Source of the DNA: Oscillospiraceae bacterium
GTDB taxonomy: Bacteria; Bacillota_A; Clostridia; Oscillospirales; Ruminococcaceae
Assembly: GCA_018109965.1 (NCBI GenBank)
Contig: JAGBFE010000186.1
Location: forward strand, 1 to 5,074
DNA length: 5,074 bases
Direction of reading: 5' to 3'
Below are positions 1 to 5,074 of the stretch, in pieces. A model generated the notes under the pieces. It was not told where the DNA came from, ran no database searches, and saw only the letters and a list, made by a program, of their open reading frames with translations. The position numbers and the translations under genes are program-made. Within the stretch, counting starts at the first letter, position 1; every line of letters starts with the position of its first letter.

Positions 1-674
1 CGGCGAATTTCCTTTTTAAGCTTTGCATTTTCGCTGAGTTCAAAGTTATCCTGCCGTTCCTTGTTGGCAAGCCAGGAAGAAAAATTGCCCTGCTGTATCT
101 CAATATTTGTTTTATTGATTGATAGTATGTGGTCAACACATCCGTCCAGAAATGCACGGTCGTGAGAAACAAGTATAAAGCCCTTTTTACTGTTTAAATA
201 TCTGCTTACAATTTCCCTTGCCTGCATATCAAGGTGGTTTGTTGGTTCATCGATAAGCAAAAAGCTGTTTTCCTTTAAAAACAAAACTGCCAAAAGCACT
301 TTGGTCTGTTCACCGTTGGACAGGGTGTTGAAAGGCCGGTACAGCACTTCTTCACTGACCTCCAGCAAATTTAATTCCTTTGCTATCTGCCAGTACTGAT
401 AATCGGGATAAATCTGTTCAACAATGTCGATTGTCACAGCTGTTTTGTCTTCCACTTTATAAGGGAAATATTCAAAGCTGACAGATGCCGAAATTTTGCC
501 GCTGTAGCTGTAGCTGCCAAGCAGAAGATTTAAAAAGGTGGTTTTGCCGCGGCCATTGCGGCCTGTGAAACCAAGTTTCCAGTCGGTATCCAATTGAAAT
601 GATACGTTTTCAAATATATTGTCATAGCTGCCATCATAGCTGAATGTGAGATTTTGTATATTGATTAAAGACAT
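1..674 (-). CDS. Lsa-type ABC-F ATPase, antibiotic resistance ribosomal protection protein (N-terminal part, truncated by window edge)
   Basis: About 224 codons are visible; ABC-F proteins of this type are near 490-500 aa, so the second ATPase domain lies outside the window. The first ABC domain is complete: Walker A GRNGRGKT (38-45), signature LSNGEQTK (118-125), Walker B FLLIDEP (138-144) followed by TNHLD, and switch histidine in VSHDRAF (H171). From about residue 190 the inter-domain linker begins (QQGNFSSW, then a charged helix). There are no membrane segments, as expected for ABC-F proteins, which act on the ribosome rather than as transporters. The opening MSLINIQNLTFSYDG and the run DTDWKLGFTGRNGRGKTT match my memory of the Lsa group (lincosamide, streptogramin A and pleuromutilin resistance); exact drug range is inference. 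The ATG at 672-674 is chosen because TCCTCC on the plus strand (681-686) gives GGAGGA six bases upstream. Expression is probably controlled by the attenuator directly upstream. A non-resistance translational ABC-F is possible but fits less well. Confidence 0.9.
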   Translation of the reverse strand, partial: MSLINIQNLTFSYDGSYDNIFENVSFQLDTDWKLGFTGRNGRGKTTFLNLLLGSYSYSGKISASVSFEYFPYKVEDKTAVTIDIVEQIYPDYQYWQIAKELNLLEVSEEVLYRPFNTLSNGEQTKVLLAVLFLKENSFLLIDEPTNHLDMQAREIVSRYLNSKKGFILVSHDRAFLDGCVDHILSINKTNIEIQQGNFSSWLANKERQDNFELSENAKLKKEIR

Positions 675-686
675 ATATGTTCCTCC

Positions 687-727
687 AAAACAAAACAGAC
701 TGCAAGAACAATACTCCTGCAGTCTGT
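687..727 (-). terminator. Intrinsic terminator (attenuator) just upstream of the ABC-F gene
   Basis: Read on the minus strand, a perfect 10-bp stem (ACAGACTGCA at 727-718 with TGCAGTCTGT at 704-695) encloses a 13-nt loop and is followed at once by TTTGTTTT (694-687). The run of T ends at the Shine-Dalgarno of the ABC-F gene, so RNA polymerase stopping here would release RNA before the coding region. The position between promoter and start codon marks it as a regulated attenuator rather than a gene-end terminator, though it may also end spoIVA readthrough. Confidence 0.88.
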
Positions 728-847
728 AGGTACAATACATCCTTATAACGATACAGAGCGGGATATTTTCTTGCTTTTAACCGCAGTAAAACAAGCCATA
801 TAAAAATGACTGTGTTTTATCTGTCCAATTGGTTTTAAGGCAAGAAA
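702..847 (-). promoter_or_regulatory. Ribosome-mediated attenuator: alternating anti-antiterminator and antiterminator pairings
   Basis: Three segments of the leader RNA can pair in two exclusive ways. Segment A, TTTCTTGC (847-840), lies inside the leader ORF. Segment B, GCAAGAAA (774-767), starts just after its stop codon. Segment C, TTCTTGC (708-702), reaches into the 3' arm of the terminator. A pairs with B over 8 perfect base pairs. B can instead pair with C, and this helix extends from 774-760 against 717-702: seven pairs, a bulged G, four pairs, a G-U, one mismatch and two G-C pairs. C covers the terminator loop and the top three stem bases. Once B:C has formed, closing the remaining terminator stem would need a pseudoknot. 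Inferred logic: a drug-stalled ribosome covering A frees B for C and permits readthrough, while normal translation or a ribosome at the leader stop favours termination. The pairings are seen; the mechanism is inferred from known ABC-F, erm and cat leaders. Confidence 0.72.
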
Positions 848-869
848 CTATCTCATCTTTCCACTCCAT
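777..869 (-). CDS. Leader peptide of the ABC-F attenuator (30 aa)
   Basis: A 30-codon ORF begins MEWKDEIVSC and ends DKTQSFLYGLFYCG before a TAA stop. It lies wholly inside the predicted leader transcript, starting about 12 nt after the likely transcription start. Its codons 8-10 encode pairing segment A and its stop codon immediately precedes segment B, so its translation would directly set which RNA fold forms. An in-frame TAA lies just upstream, so this ATG is the only ATG start for the full frame. Its ribosome binding site is poor (AAGA only), which is the main doubt. A better-spaced GGAG (867-864) precedes a different ATG at 856-854 that opens only ATG-AGA-TAG, a two-residue ORF. Either could be the sensed frame. 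No function beyond cis regulation is expected. I cannot assign the peptide to a catalogued leader family from sequence alone. Confidence 0.62.
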   Translation of the reverse strand: MEWKDEIVSCLKTNWTDKTQSFLYGLFYCG

Positions 870-887
870 TCTTATTTAACTGTCTTC

Positions 888-916
888 AATATATCACACA
901 TCCCTGCTTTTTGCAA
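888..916 (-). promoter_or_regulatory. Sigma-A type promoter with extended -10 for the ABC-F leader
   Basis: On the minus strand, TTGCAA (916-911) and TATATT (893-888) are separated by exactly 17 bases, with TG one base before the -10 box (TGATATATT), an extended -10 element. Transcription would begin near 881, giving a leader of about 205 nt before the ABC-F start. The -35 box begins one base past the spoIVA stop codon. This is a near-consensus housekeeping promoter, consistent with constitutive initiation and control at the attenuator. Confidence 0.8.
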
Positions 917-2386
917 CTAAAGGATAACACATATCAGCCCCTGACAGCCTTCGTTGATAACCTGCTGTATCGTTTCCTGCAGCTTGCCGCGGGCTTCCTG
1001 CGGAACATTTAGCAGCTTTGTATTGAGCCCCTGTGTGACAAGGTTTTGCAGTGAGTTGCCAAAAATGTTGGACTGCCAGATATCCAACGGGTCGCTTTCA
1101 AAATTCTTGAGCATACTGTTTACAAGCTCTTCACTGTTGGCCTCGCTGCCTACGATAGGGCTGACCTCGGTATGAATATCCGCTTTTAAAATATGCAGTG
1201 ACGGTGCACTGGCTTTAAGCCGCACACCAAATTTTTGCCCCTGGCGGACAATCTCGGGTTCTTCAAGATGCAGCTGCTCAATGGACGGCATAACAATGCC
1301 ATACCCTGTGCGTTCAACCTCGCTGAGTGCAGGGGCGAGCTTCTGATACTCACGTTTTGCAGTGCAAAGCTCGGTGATAAGCTTCATCAGTGACCAGTCA
1401 TCCCTTACATTTTCACCTGTAAGTGCTTCCAGAGTATCATAATAGATATTTTTATCCACCTCCGCTTTTACATCTGCACTGCCTGTTCCAAAGTCCACAT
1501 TTGCAGTGTGCACCGATATCACATTTTCACTTTGTGACAGACCTTCAACCGCTTTTTCCACCTGACTTATTTTGCCGATATTTGTAAAGCTTTGGCGGAT
1601 ATCCTCCATAAGCTGTTTGCGGAACTGACATTCCCTGTTCTGCATTGCAACCCATTTAGGCAGCATAAGCCTGATTTCTTTAACGGGAAACTCTGCAAGT
1701 GCAAGGGACAAAATTTCTTCAATTGTCTGTTTTGTCATTTCAAGGCAATTTACCAGTACAGTTGAAACGCCATACTTGTTCTGCAGCTGCTGCCGCAGCT
1801 TTTGCGCCTGTGCCGACTGGGGCTGTGCACTGTTGAGCACAATTACAAACGGTTTGCCTATTTTTTTAAGCTGTGCTACAACGGTTTCTTCCGCTGTGAC
1901 ATAGTTTTCCCTTGGAATATCACTGATTGTGCCGTCACAGGTAACCATAATACCAATGGTGGAATGTTCACTTATTACTTTATAGGTGCCTATTTCCGCC
2001 GCTTTTTCAAAAGGAATTGCCTGTTTGAACCACGGGGTTTTGACCATACGGGGCTTGCCGTCCTCGGTGTCTCCCTGTGCTCCTTTGACCATATATCCAA
2101 CGCAGTCCACAAGACGCACCCTTAAGTTATGATTTTCATTTATTGTGATATCAACACCCTGTTCGGGAATAAAATTGGGCTGTGTTGTCATTATGGTTCT
2201 GCCTGCTGCCGACTGTGGCAGTTCATCAATAGTGCGCACCTTTTTGTCGGCATCCTGTATATTTGGAATGACCAATGCTTCCATAAATTTTTTGATAAAG
2301 GTGCTTTTGCCTGTGCGCACTGCCCCCACAACACCTATAAAAACCGAACCCTGTGTTCGTTGACGGATATCATCATATATATTCAT
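917..2386 (-). CDS. spoIVA: Stage IV sporulation protein A, ATPase of the spore coat basement layer
   Basis: A 489-residue protein, against 492 in B. subtilis, and alignable from memory along its whole length. SpoIVA polymerises on the mother-cell face of the forespore outer membrane using ATP hydrolysis and is the platform on which the spore coat assembles; it also affects cortex formation. The N-terminal TRAFAC-like NTPase domain shows Walker A GVVGAVRTGKST (18-29, catalytic-loop K27), the paired threonines in IMTTQP (T67, T68) and Walker B RLVDCVGY (D94). These correspond to B. subtilis K30, T70/T71 and D97. The middle and C-terminal polymerisation regions follow, including EPEIVRQGQKFGVRLKA, and the chain ends in a hydrophobic GLICVIL like the Bacillus tail. 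The ATG at 2384-2386 is chosen: GGAGG sits seven bases upstream. A GTG at 2390-2392, two codons earlier, is only one base from that site and is unlikely. It is directly downstream of sipL and probably co-transcribed. No terminator follows it. Confidence 0.97.
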   Translation of the reverse strand: MNIYDDIRQRTQGSVFIGVVGAVRTGKSTFIKKFMEALVIPNIQDADKKVRTIDELPQSAAGRTIMTTQPNFIPEQGVDITINENHNLRVRLVDCVGYMVKGAQGDTEDGKPRMVKTPWFKQAIPFEKAAEIGTYKVISEHSTIGIMVTCDGTISDIPRENYVTAEETVVAQLKKIGKPFVIVLNSAQPQSAQAQKLRQQLQNKYGVSTVLVNCLEMTKQTIEEILSLALAEFPVKEIRLMLPKWVAMQNRECQFRKQLMEDIRQSFTNIGKISQVEKAVEGLSQSENVISVHTANVDFGTGSADVKAEVDKNIYYDTLEALTGENVRDDWSLMKLITELCTAKREYQKLAPALSEVERTGYGIVMPSIEQLHLEEPEIVRQGQKFGVRLKASAPSLHILKADIHTEVSPIVGSEANSEELVNSMLKNFESDPLDIWQSNIFGNSLQNLVTQGLNTKLLNVPQEARGKLQETIQQVINEGCQGLICVIL

Positions 2387-2393
2387 AAACACA

Positions 2394-2398
2394 CCTCC
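2394..2398 (-). promoter_or_regulatory. Ribosome binding site of spoIVA overlapping the sipL stop codon
   Basis: Minus-strand TAGGAGGTG contains the sipL stop (TAG, 2400-2398) and GGAGG (2398-2394), sharing one G. The site is seven bases from the ATG at 2386 and one base from the GTG at 2392, which decides the start. The overlap suggests translational coupling of the two coat proteins. Confidence 0.85.
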
Positions 2399-3909
2399 TA
2401 ACCTTCAAATGCAGGAATAAATATCATCTGTGGCTGTGTTATCACATCGGACTGCAGGTCGTTTTCTGCCATTATGTCCTCGGGTGAAGCACAATGCATT
2501 TTGGCAATATCAAAAATCTTTTCACCCTTTTGGGCATAGTAAATTATCAGTGCCTCTTCCTTTTTTTCAATCGGACTGTCCGTCTTTTCTTCAAAGTTTT
2601 CCAGCAGTTTTACAGGCTGTTTTTCAATGACAAATCCCCGTGCCGACAGTGTCACACTGATATCCGCCTGTTCCGAAGATTGATTTAATGTATAACCCGC
2701 CACAGACAATGCAACCGAAATTTCATCATGCTGGCTGCAGTTTTCCAGCCACTGCAGCACTATATCTTCACTGACTGTACTGCATTCATACTCGTACTGT
2801 GAATTAAGGGTTATTATATGGGCCATAAGTTTTGCCTTGACCGTCATTTTGTTGATTTCATAATAGCTTTTCACGGGACTTAGTTCAAAAACCACGTGCT
2901 TTATTTCGGTATCTCTATCCTGTTTTGATGAAAGTTTTACCGAAAGAGTTTTATCCACCTGATATATATTGGTATCTGTCAGCACAGTATTTTCCTGTTT
3001 TTCGCACTCAAAACTGCGTGAAAAAGCATCAGTAACAGCAATAACCTGCTGCTTTGCAAAAGCTGTTGCATCAATCTGTACCGTTACAGCCGCAATGTAT
3101 TTTTTGTTTTCGCTGTTGAAGGACACCGCCACATTTGTAACTGCTATGTCGGCATAGGCAATGTGATTTTCCCTGACACCGTTTACATCTATAACCTGAT
3201 TGTACAAAAAGGTGTGGGTGTATTTTTTTATCTCATAGCTGTCCGAAACCGTATAATAAAAGTCTGCAGCAATCTCGCCTTTTGCAGTTATTTTGTCACT
3301 GTAGGAACTGACTGCTGCAGGCTGTGTGACAGGATTTACTCTCAGAATTTTTCCGCTCAATTCTTCGATATCAAGTTCATCTTCAATGGTGAACTGGCGG
3401 ATATTGTGCCCCGAAAGAGAGAAAAATTCCAGATTTTCGCTGTGGCAGCACACTGTTTTGCCCGAAGCTGCAGTCAGCGCCTTATATTCATTTGTACCAT
3501 AAAGTCGCACTGTAAAAAGATATGCCCCTCTGACATCAATGCGGGTAGGATTTTGCGGACGGGTGTTTACATACTGACAGCTGCCCTCCACTTTTATATA
3601 GCTTAAATCATTGTGCTCTGTCTGTATATCGTGCTGTTTCTGGAACGGTATACGCTGTGTTATCACATTAAGCTTTTCGCCTTCCGGCGGCTGATAATAG
3701 ATGCACAGCTTGATAAATCCCTCCAGCACAAGCTTGTTTTTTGTAACATATTTTTGCGTTACCGAATGCTCCATTGTGGTTTTTATCACCTTGAAAACAG
3801 GTGCATCGTAGTCTGCAAGCAGAATTTCGGTCTCTACAGACTGTTCTGCCGAAAACTCTGCCAGCTTTGCTGTTGACATTACATTGTCATAAAAAACATT
3901 TGTTGCCAT
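2398..3909 (-). CDS. sipL: SipL-like SpoIVA-interacting spore coat protein (DUF3794 repeats plus C-terminal LysM)
   Basis: A 503-residue soluble protein with no signal peptide or membrane segment. The N-terminal region carries repeated beta-rich DUF3794 (SipL SPOCS) modules: roughly residues 30-125 (LVLEGFIKLCIYY...), 165-260 (IEDELDIEELSGKILRV...ITAKGEIAADFYYTV) and 310-410 (weaker). A LysM domain occupies the last 50 residues (454-503; YYAQKGEKIFDIAKMH...DVITQPQMIFIP). In C. difficile this architecture defines SipL, which is needed to bring SpoIVA and the coat to the forespore and binds SpoIVA through its LysM domain; it replaces Bacillus SpoVID. The next gene downstream is spoIVA itself, which strongly supports the assignment. 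The ATG at 3907-3909 has AGGAGA (3920-3915) at good spacing. The LysM is inferred to bind protein rather than peptidoglycan. A generic DUF3794/LysM protein is the alternative, but the spoIVA link makes it unlikely. Confidence 0.9.
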   Translation of the reverse strand: MATNVFYDNVMSTAKLAEFSAEQSVETEILLADYDAPVFKVIKTTMEHSVTQKYVTKNKLVLEGFIKLCIYYQPPEGEKLNVITQRIPFQKQHDIQTEHNDLSYIKVEGSCQYVNTRPQNPTRIDVRGAYLFTVRLYGTNEYKALTAASGKTVCCHSENLEFFSLSGHNIRQFTIEDELDIEELSGKILRVNPVTQPAAVSSYSDKITAKGEIAADFYYTVSDSYEIKKYTHTFLYNQVIDVNGVRENHIAYADIAVTNVAVSFNSENKKYIAAVTVQIDATAFAKQQVIAVTDAFSRSFECEKQENTVLTDTNIYQVDKTLSVKLSSKQDRDTEIKHVVFELSPVKSYYEINKMTVKAKLMAHIITLNSQYEYECSTVSEDIVLQWLENCSQHDEISVALSVAGYTLNQSSEQADISVTLSARGFVIEKQPVKLLENFEEKTDSPIEKKEEALIIYYAQKGEKIFDIAKMHCASPEDIMAENDLQSDVITQPQMIFIPAFEG

Positions 3910-3946
3910 ATTTATCTCCTTTCCTATCGGGAAAAAGTTTGCCCAG

Positions 3947-3960
3947 TAAATATATATTTA
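3947..3960. repeat. Perfect 14-bp AT palindrome in the divergent intergenic region
   Basis: TAAATATATATTTA is identical to its own reverse complement. It overlaps the proposed -10 region of sipL and lies about 60 bp upstream of the plus-strand gene. It could be an operator-like site for a dimeric regulator or simply AT-rich promoter DNA. It is too AT-rich and uninterrupted to be a convincing terminator. Confidence 0.45.
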
Positions 3961-3978
3961 CCTGCTGATAAAATATGT
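3949..3978 (-). promoter_or_regulatory. Possible sigma-E-like promoter for sipL-spoIVA
   Basis: On the minus strand, ACATATT (3978-3972) and TATATATT (3956-3949) are separated by 15 bases. The first resembles the Bacillus/Clostridium sigma-E -35 (KMATATT) and the second matches CATACAHT at most positions but lacks both cytosines. Transcription would start near 3942, about 33 nt before the sipL ATG. SpoIVA and SipL genes are known sigma-E targets in the mother cell, which makes a match here plausible, but the region is AT-rich and chance similarity is possible. No convincing promoter was found for the plus-strand DUF1003 gene in the same 109-bp gap. Confidence 0.42.
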
Positions 3979-4018
3979 TGAATATGACAATAATAAATAA
4001 AAACTGTGGGAGAATGTT

Positions 4019-4531
4019 ATGTCACGAAAACTAAAAAATGCCCTTGCCAAGAAAATTATAAAGGTAACTGACGAAAATATTGATGATGAACAGCTTATAC
4101 ATGCCTTGCTGGATGAAGATTTGTATATCAGTGACAATGAGGAACAGATTCCTTTTGGTGACAAAGCTGCCGATATGCTTGCAAAATTTGCAGGCAGCTG
4201 GCTGTTTATCATATCCTTTTGCGTGTTTCTTGGAGGCTGGATTGTTCTGAATTTATATTTTCTGACCAATCCGTTTGACCCGTATCCTTTTATACTTTTA
4301 AACCTTATTTTATCCTGTCTGGCTTCAGTGCAGGCACCGCTGATTATGATGAGTCAGAACCGACAGGAAGAAAAGGACCGTCGGCGCTCCGAAAGTGATT
4401 ACAAAACAGGTTTAAAAACCGAGATTATAATTGAAGATATGCATTATAAACTGGATAAGATAATTGCAATGCAGCAACAGCAGCTTGAAAAAGCTGAAAA
4501 ATGTGTGACGTATATTGAAAAAGAGGATTGA
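4019..4531 (+). CDS. DUF1003 family membrane protein of unknown function
   Basis: A 170-residue protein recognised as DUF1003 (COG4420 type). A charged N-terminal cytoplasmic part of about 58 residues leads to FGDKAADMLAKFAGSW and a first membrane helix (about 61-82). A second helix spans about 90-112 and contains the family hallmark FDPYPFILLNLILSCLASVQ, then APLIMMSQNRQEEKDRRR and a C-terminal helix that is probably coiled coil (about 128-168). Both termini are expected in the cytoplasm. The family has no established biochemical role that I can state. The ATG at 4019 has GGGAGA (4008-4013) five bases upstream. It is transcribed divergently from sipL-spoIVA, and the pyrophosphatase reading frame opens four bases after its stop, so the two plus-strand genes probably form an operon. 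Confidence 0.92.
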   Translation: MSRKLKNALAKKIIKVTDENIDDEQLIHALLDEDLYISDNEEQIPFGDKAADMLAKFAGSWLFIISFCVFLGGWIVLNLYFLTNPFDPYPFILLNLILSCLASVQAPLIMMSQNRQEEKDRRRSESDYKTGLKTEIIIEDMHYKLDKIIAMQQQQLEKAEKCVTYIEKED

Positions 4532-4566
4532 ATAATGTATCATTATGAAAAAGAAATTTTCAGTGC

Positions 4567-4573
4567 AAAGGAG
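4567..4573 (+). promoter_or_regulatory. Preferred ribosome binding site of the pyrophosphatase
   Basis: AAAGGAG lies nine bases before the ATG at 4583. It is longer than the GAGGA (4523-4527) seven bases before the upstream in-frame ATG at 4535, and tips the choice towards the shorter protein. Confidence 0.6.
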
Positions 4574-4582
4574 ACTATACCT

Positions 4583-5074
4583 ATGGGAAATATATGGCAT
4601 GACATCAAACCCGGCAGAATAAATGCAGATGATTTTATTGCTGTTATCGAAATTGAAAAAGGCAGTAAAAATAAATACGAACTGGACAAAGAAACAGGTT
4701 TTATCATTCTTGACCGCATTCTGCACACATCAACACATTATCCTGCAAACTACGGTTTTATTCCGCGCACATATGCTGATGACGGTGACCCATTGGACGT
4801 GCTTGTACTGTGCAGCGAAACAATACGCCCGATGAGCCTTGTAAGATGCCACCCGATCGGTGTTATCACAATGCTTGACGGCGGCAAACTGGATGAAAAA
4901 ATCATTGCTGTACCATTTGATGACCCTACCTACAACGAATATCAGGAACTGAGCGAGCTGCCAAAACACGTTGCCGATGAAATGGGCCACTTTTTTACCG
5001 TTTACAAAAGCCTTGAAGCAAAAGAAACTGTTGTAAACGACACAATGGATGCACAGGCAGCAAGAGACATCATC
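4583..5074 (+). CDS. ppa: Family I soluble inorganic pyrophosphatase (3' end beyond window)
   Basis: A cytoplasmic enzyme that hydrolyses pyrophosphate to two phosphates with Mg2+, pulling biosynthetic reactions forward. 164 codons are visible with no stop, so perhaps 10-20 residues are missing. The family I signature is clear: DDGDPLDVLVL (66-76) with D67, D69 and D72. Other active-site positions equivalent to E. coli are present: E23, K31 and E33 in NKYELD, R45, Y57, D99, D104, K106, and Y141-K142 in HFFTVYKS. Two starts are possible in one frame. The ATG at 4583 (MGNIWHDIKPGRI) matches the usual clostridial N-terminus and has AAAGGAG (4567-4573) nine bases upstream, so it is preferred. The ATG at 4535 adds 16 residues (MYHYEKEIFSAKETIP) and has GAGGA (4523-4527) inside the end of the DUF1003 gene. 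Either way it sits immediately downstream of that gene and is likely translated from the same mRNA. Confidence 0.94.
   Translation, partial: MGNIWHDIKPGRINADDFIAVIEIEKGSKNKYELDKETGFIILDRILHTSTHYPANYGFIPRTYADDGDPLDVLVLCSETIRPMSLVRCHPIGVITMLDGGKLDEKIIAVPFDDPTYNEYQELSELPKHVADEMGHFFTVYKSLEAKETVVNDTMDAQAARDII

Noticed and set aside
675..740. In-frame upstream ATG at 740-738 that would extend the ABC-F protein by 22 residues
   Set aside because: The extension is encoded by the terminator hairpin and T run, has a Cys-rich non-family sequence, and the ideal GGAGGA site lies before the ATG at 674, which matches the family N-terminus.
1802..2125. 107-codon open frame on the plus strand
   Set aside because: It is the shadow of the highly conserved spoIVA NTPase domain on the other strand.
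2387..2392. GTG start for spoIVA adding two residues
   Set aside because: It is only one base from the GGAGG site; the ATG at 2386 has the correct seven-base spacing.
3163..3606. 147-codon open frame on the plus strand
   Set aside because: It is antisense to sipL, whose domains and codon pattern explain the region; the translation is rich in Cys and Phe and resembles no protein family.
3958..4269. 103-codon open frame on the minus strand
   Set aside because: It overlaps the clear DUF1003 gene in antisense and is a low-complexity Ser/Phe-rich shadow.
4412..4990. Several minus-strand open frames opposite the pyrophosphatase
   Set aside because: They are antisense to a coding frame with all family I active-site residues and have no ribosome sites of note or family resemblance.
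1..5074. Mobile element, CRISPR array, tRNA or rRNA genes
   Set aside because: No transposase or integrase coding, terminal inverted repeats with target duplications, regularly spaced repeats, or tRNA/rRNA signatures were seen on either strand.

Overview
The window looks like chromosomal DNA from an anaerobic, spore-forming member of the Clostridia. It carries two genes of the spore-coat basement layer: spoIVA and a SipL-type DUF3794/LysM gene. SipL is the clostridial functional counterpart of Bacillus SpoVID. The DNA is moderately AT-rich, Shine-Dalgarno sites are strong AGGAGG-type, and genes are tightly packed. No transposase, integrase, tRNA, rRNA or CRISPR array was seen.

Layout. Positions 1-674 (minus strand) hold the N-terminal half of an Lsa-type ABC-F ATPase, a ribosome-protection type antibiotic resistance protein, cut by the window edge. 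Positions 675-916 are its promoter and a leader of about 205 nt. The leader contains an extended -10 promoter, a 30-codon leader ORF, three mutually exclusive complementary segments and an intrinsic terminator ending just before the Shine-Dalgarno. This is a textbook layout for ribosome-mediated transcription attenuation and is the most interesting part of the window. Positions 917-3909 (minus strand) are a sipL-spoIVA pair whose stop codon and ribosome binding site overlap. SipL binds SpoIVA through its LysM domain in C. difficile, so two physical partners appear to be co-transcribed here. Positions 3910-4018 form a short divergent intergenic region with a possible mother-cell (sigma-E-like) promoter for sipL-spoIVA.

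On the plus strand, 4019-4531 encode a DUF1003 two-helix membrane protein. It is followed, four bases after its stop, by an ORF for a family I inorganic pyrophosphatase that runs off the right edge. Two start codons are plausible for the pyrophosphatase; the second (4583) fits the family N-terminus and has the better ribosome binding site.

How it fits together: a sporulation coat-assembly operon lies between an inducible antibiotic-resistance gene on the same strand and a divergent housekeeping pair. spoIVA has no terminator of its own. Its stop codon abuts the -35 box of the resistance-gene promoter, so the attenuator terminator may also end the sporulation transcript. All functional statements rest on reading the translated sequence and on remembered family features; no database search was run.
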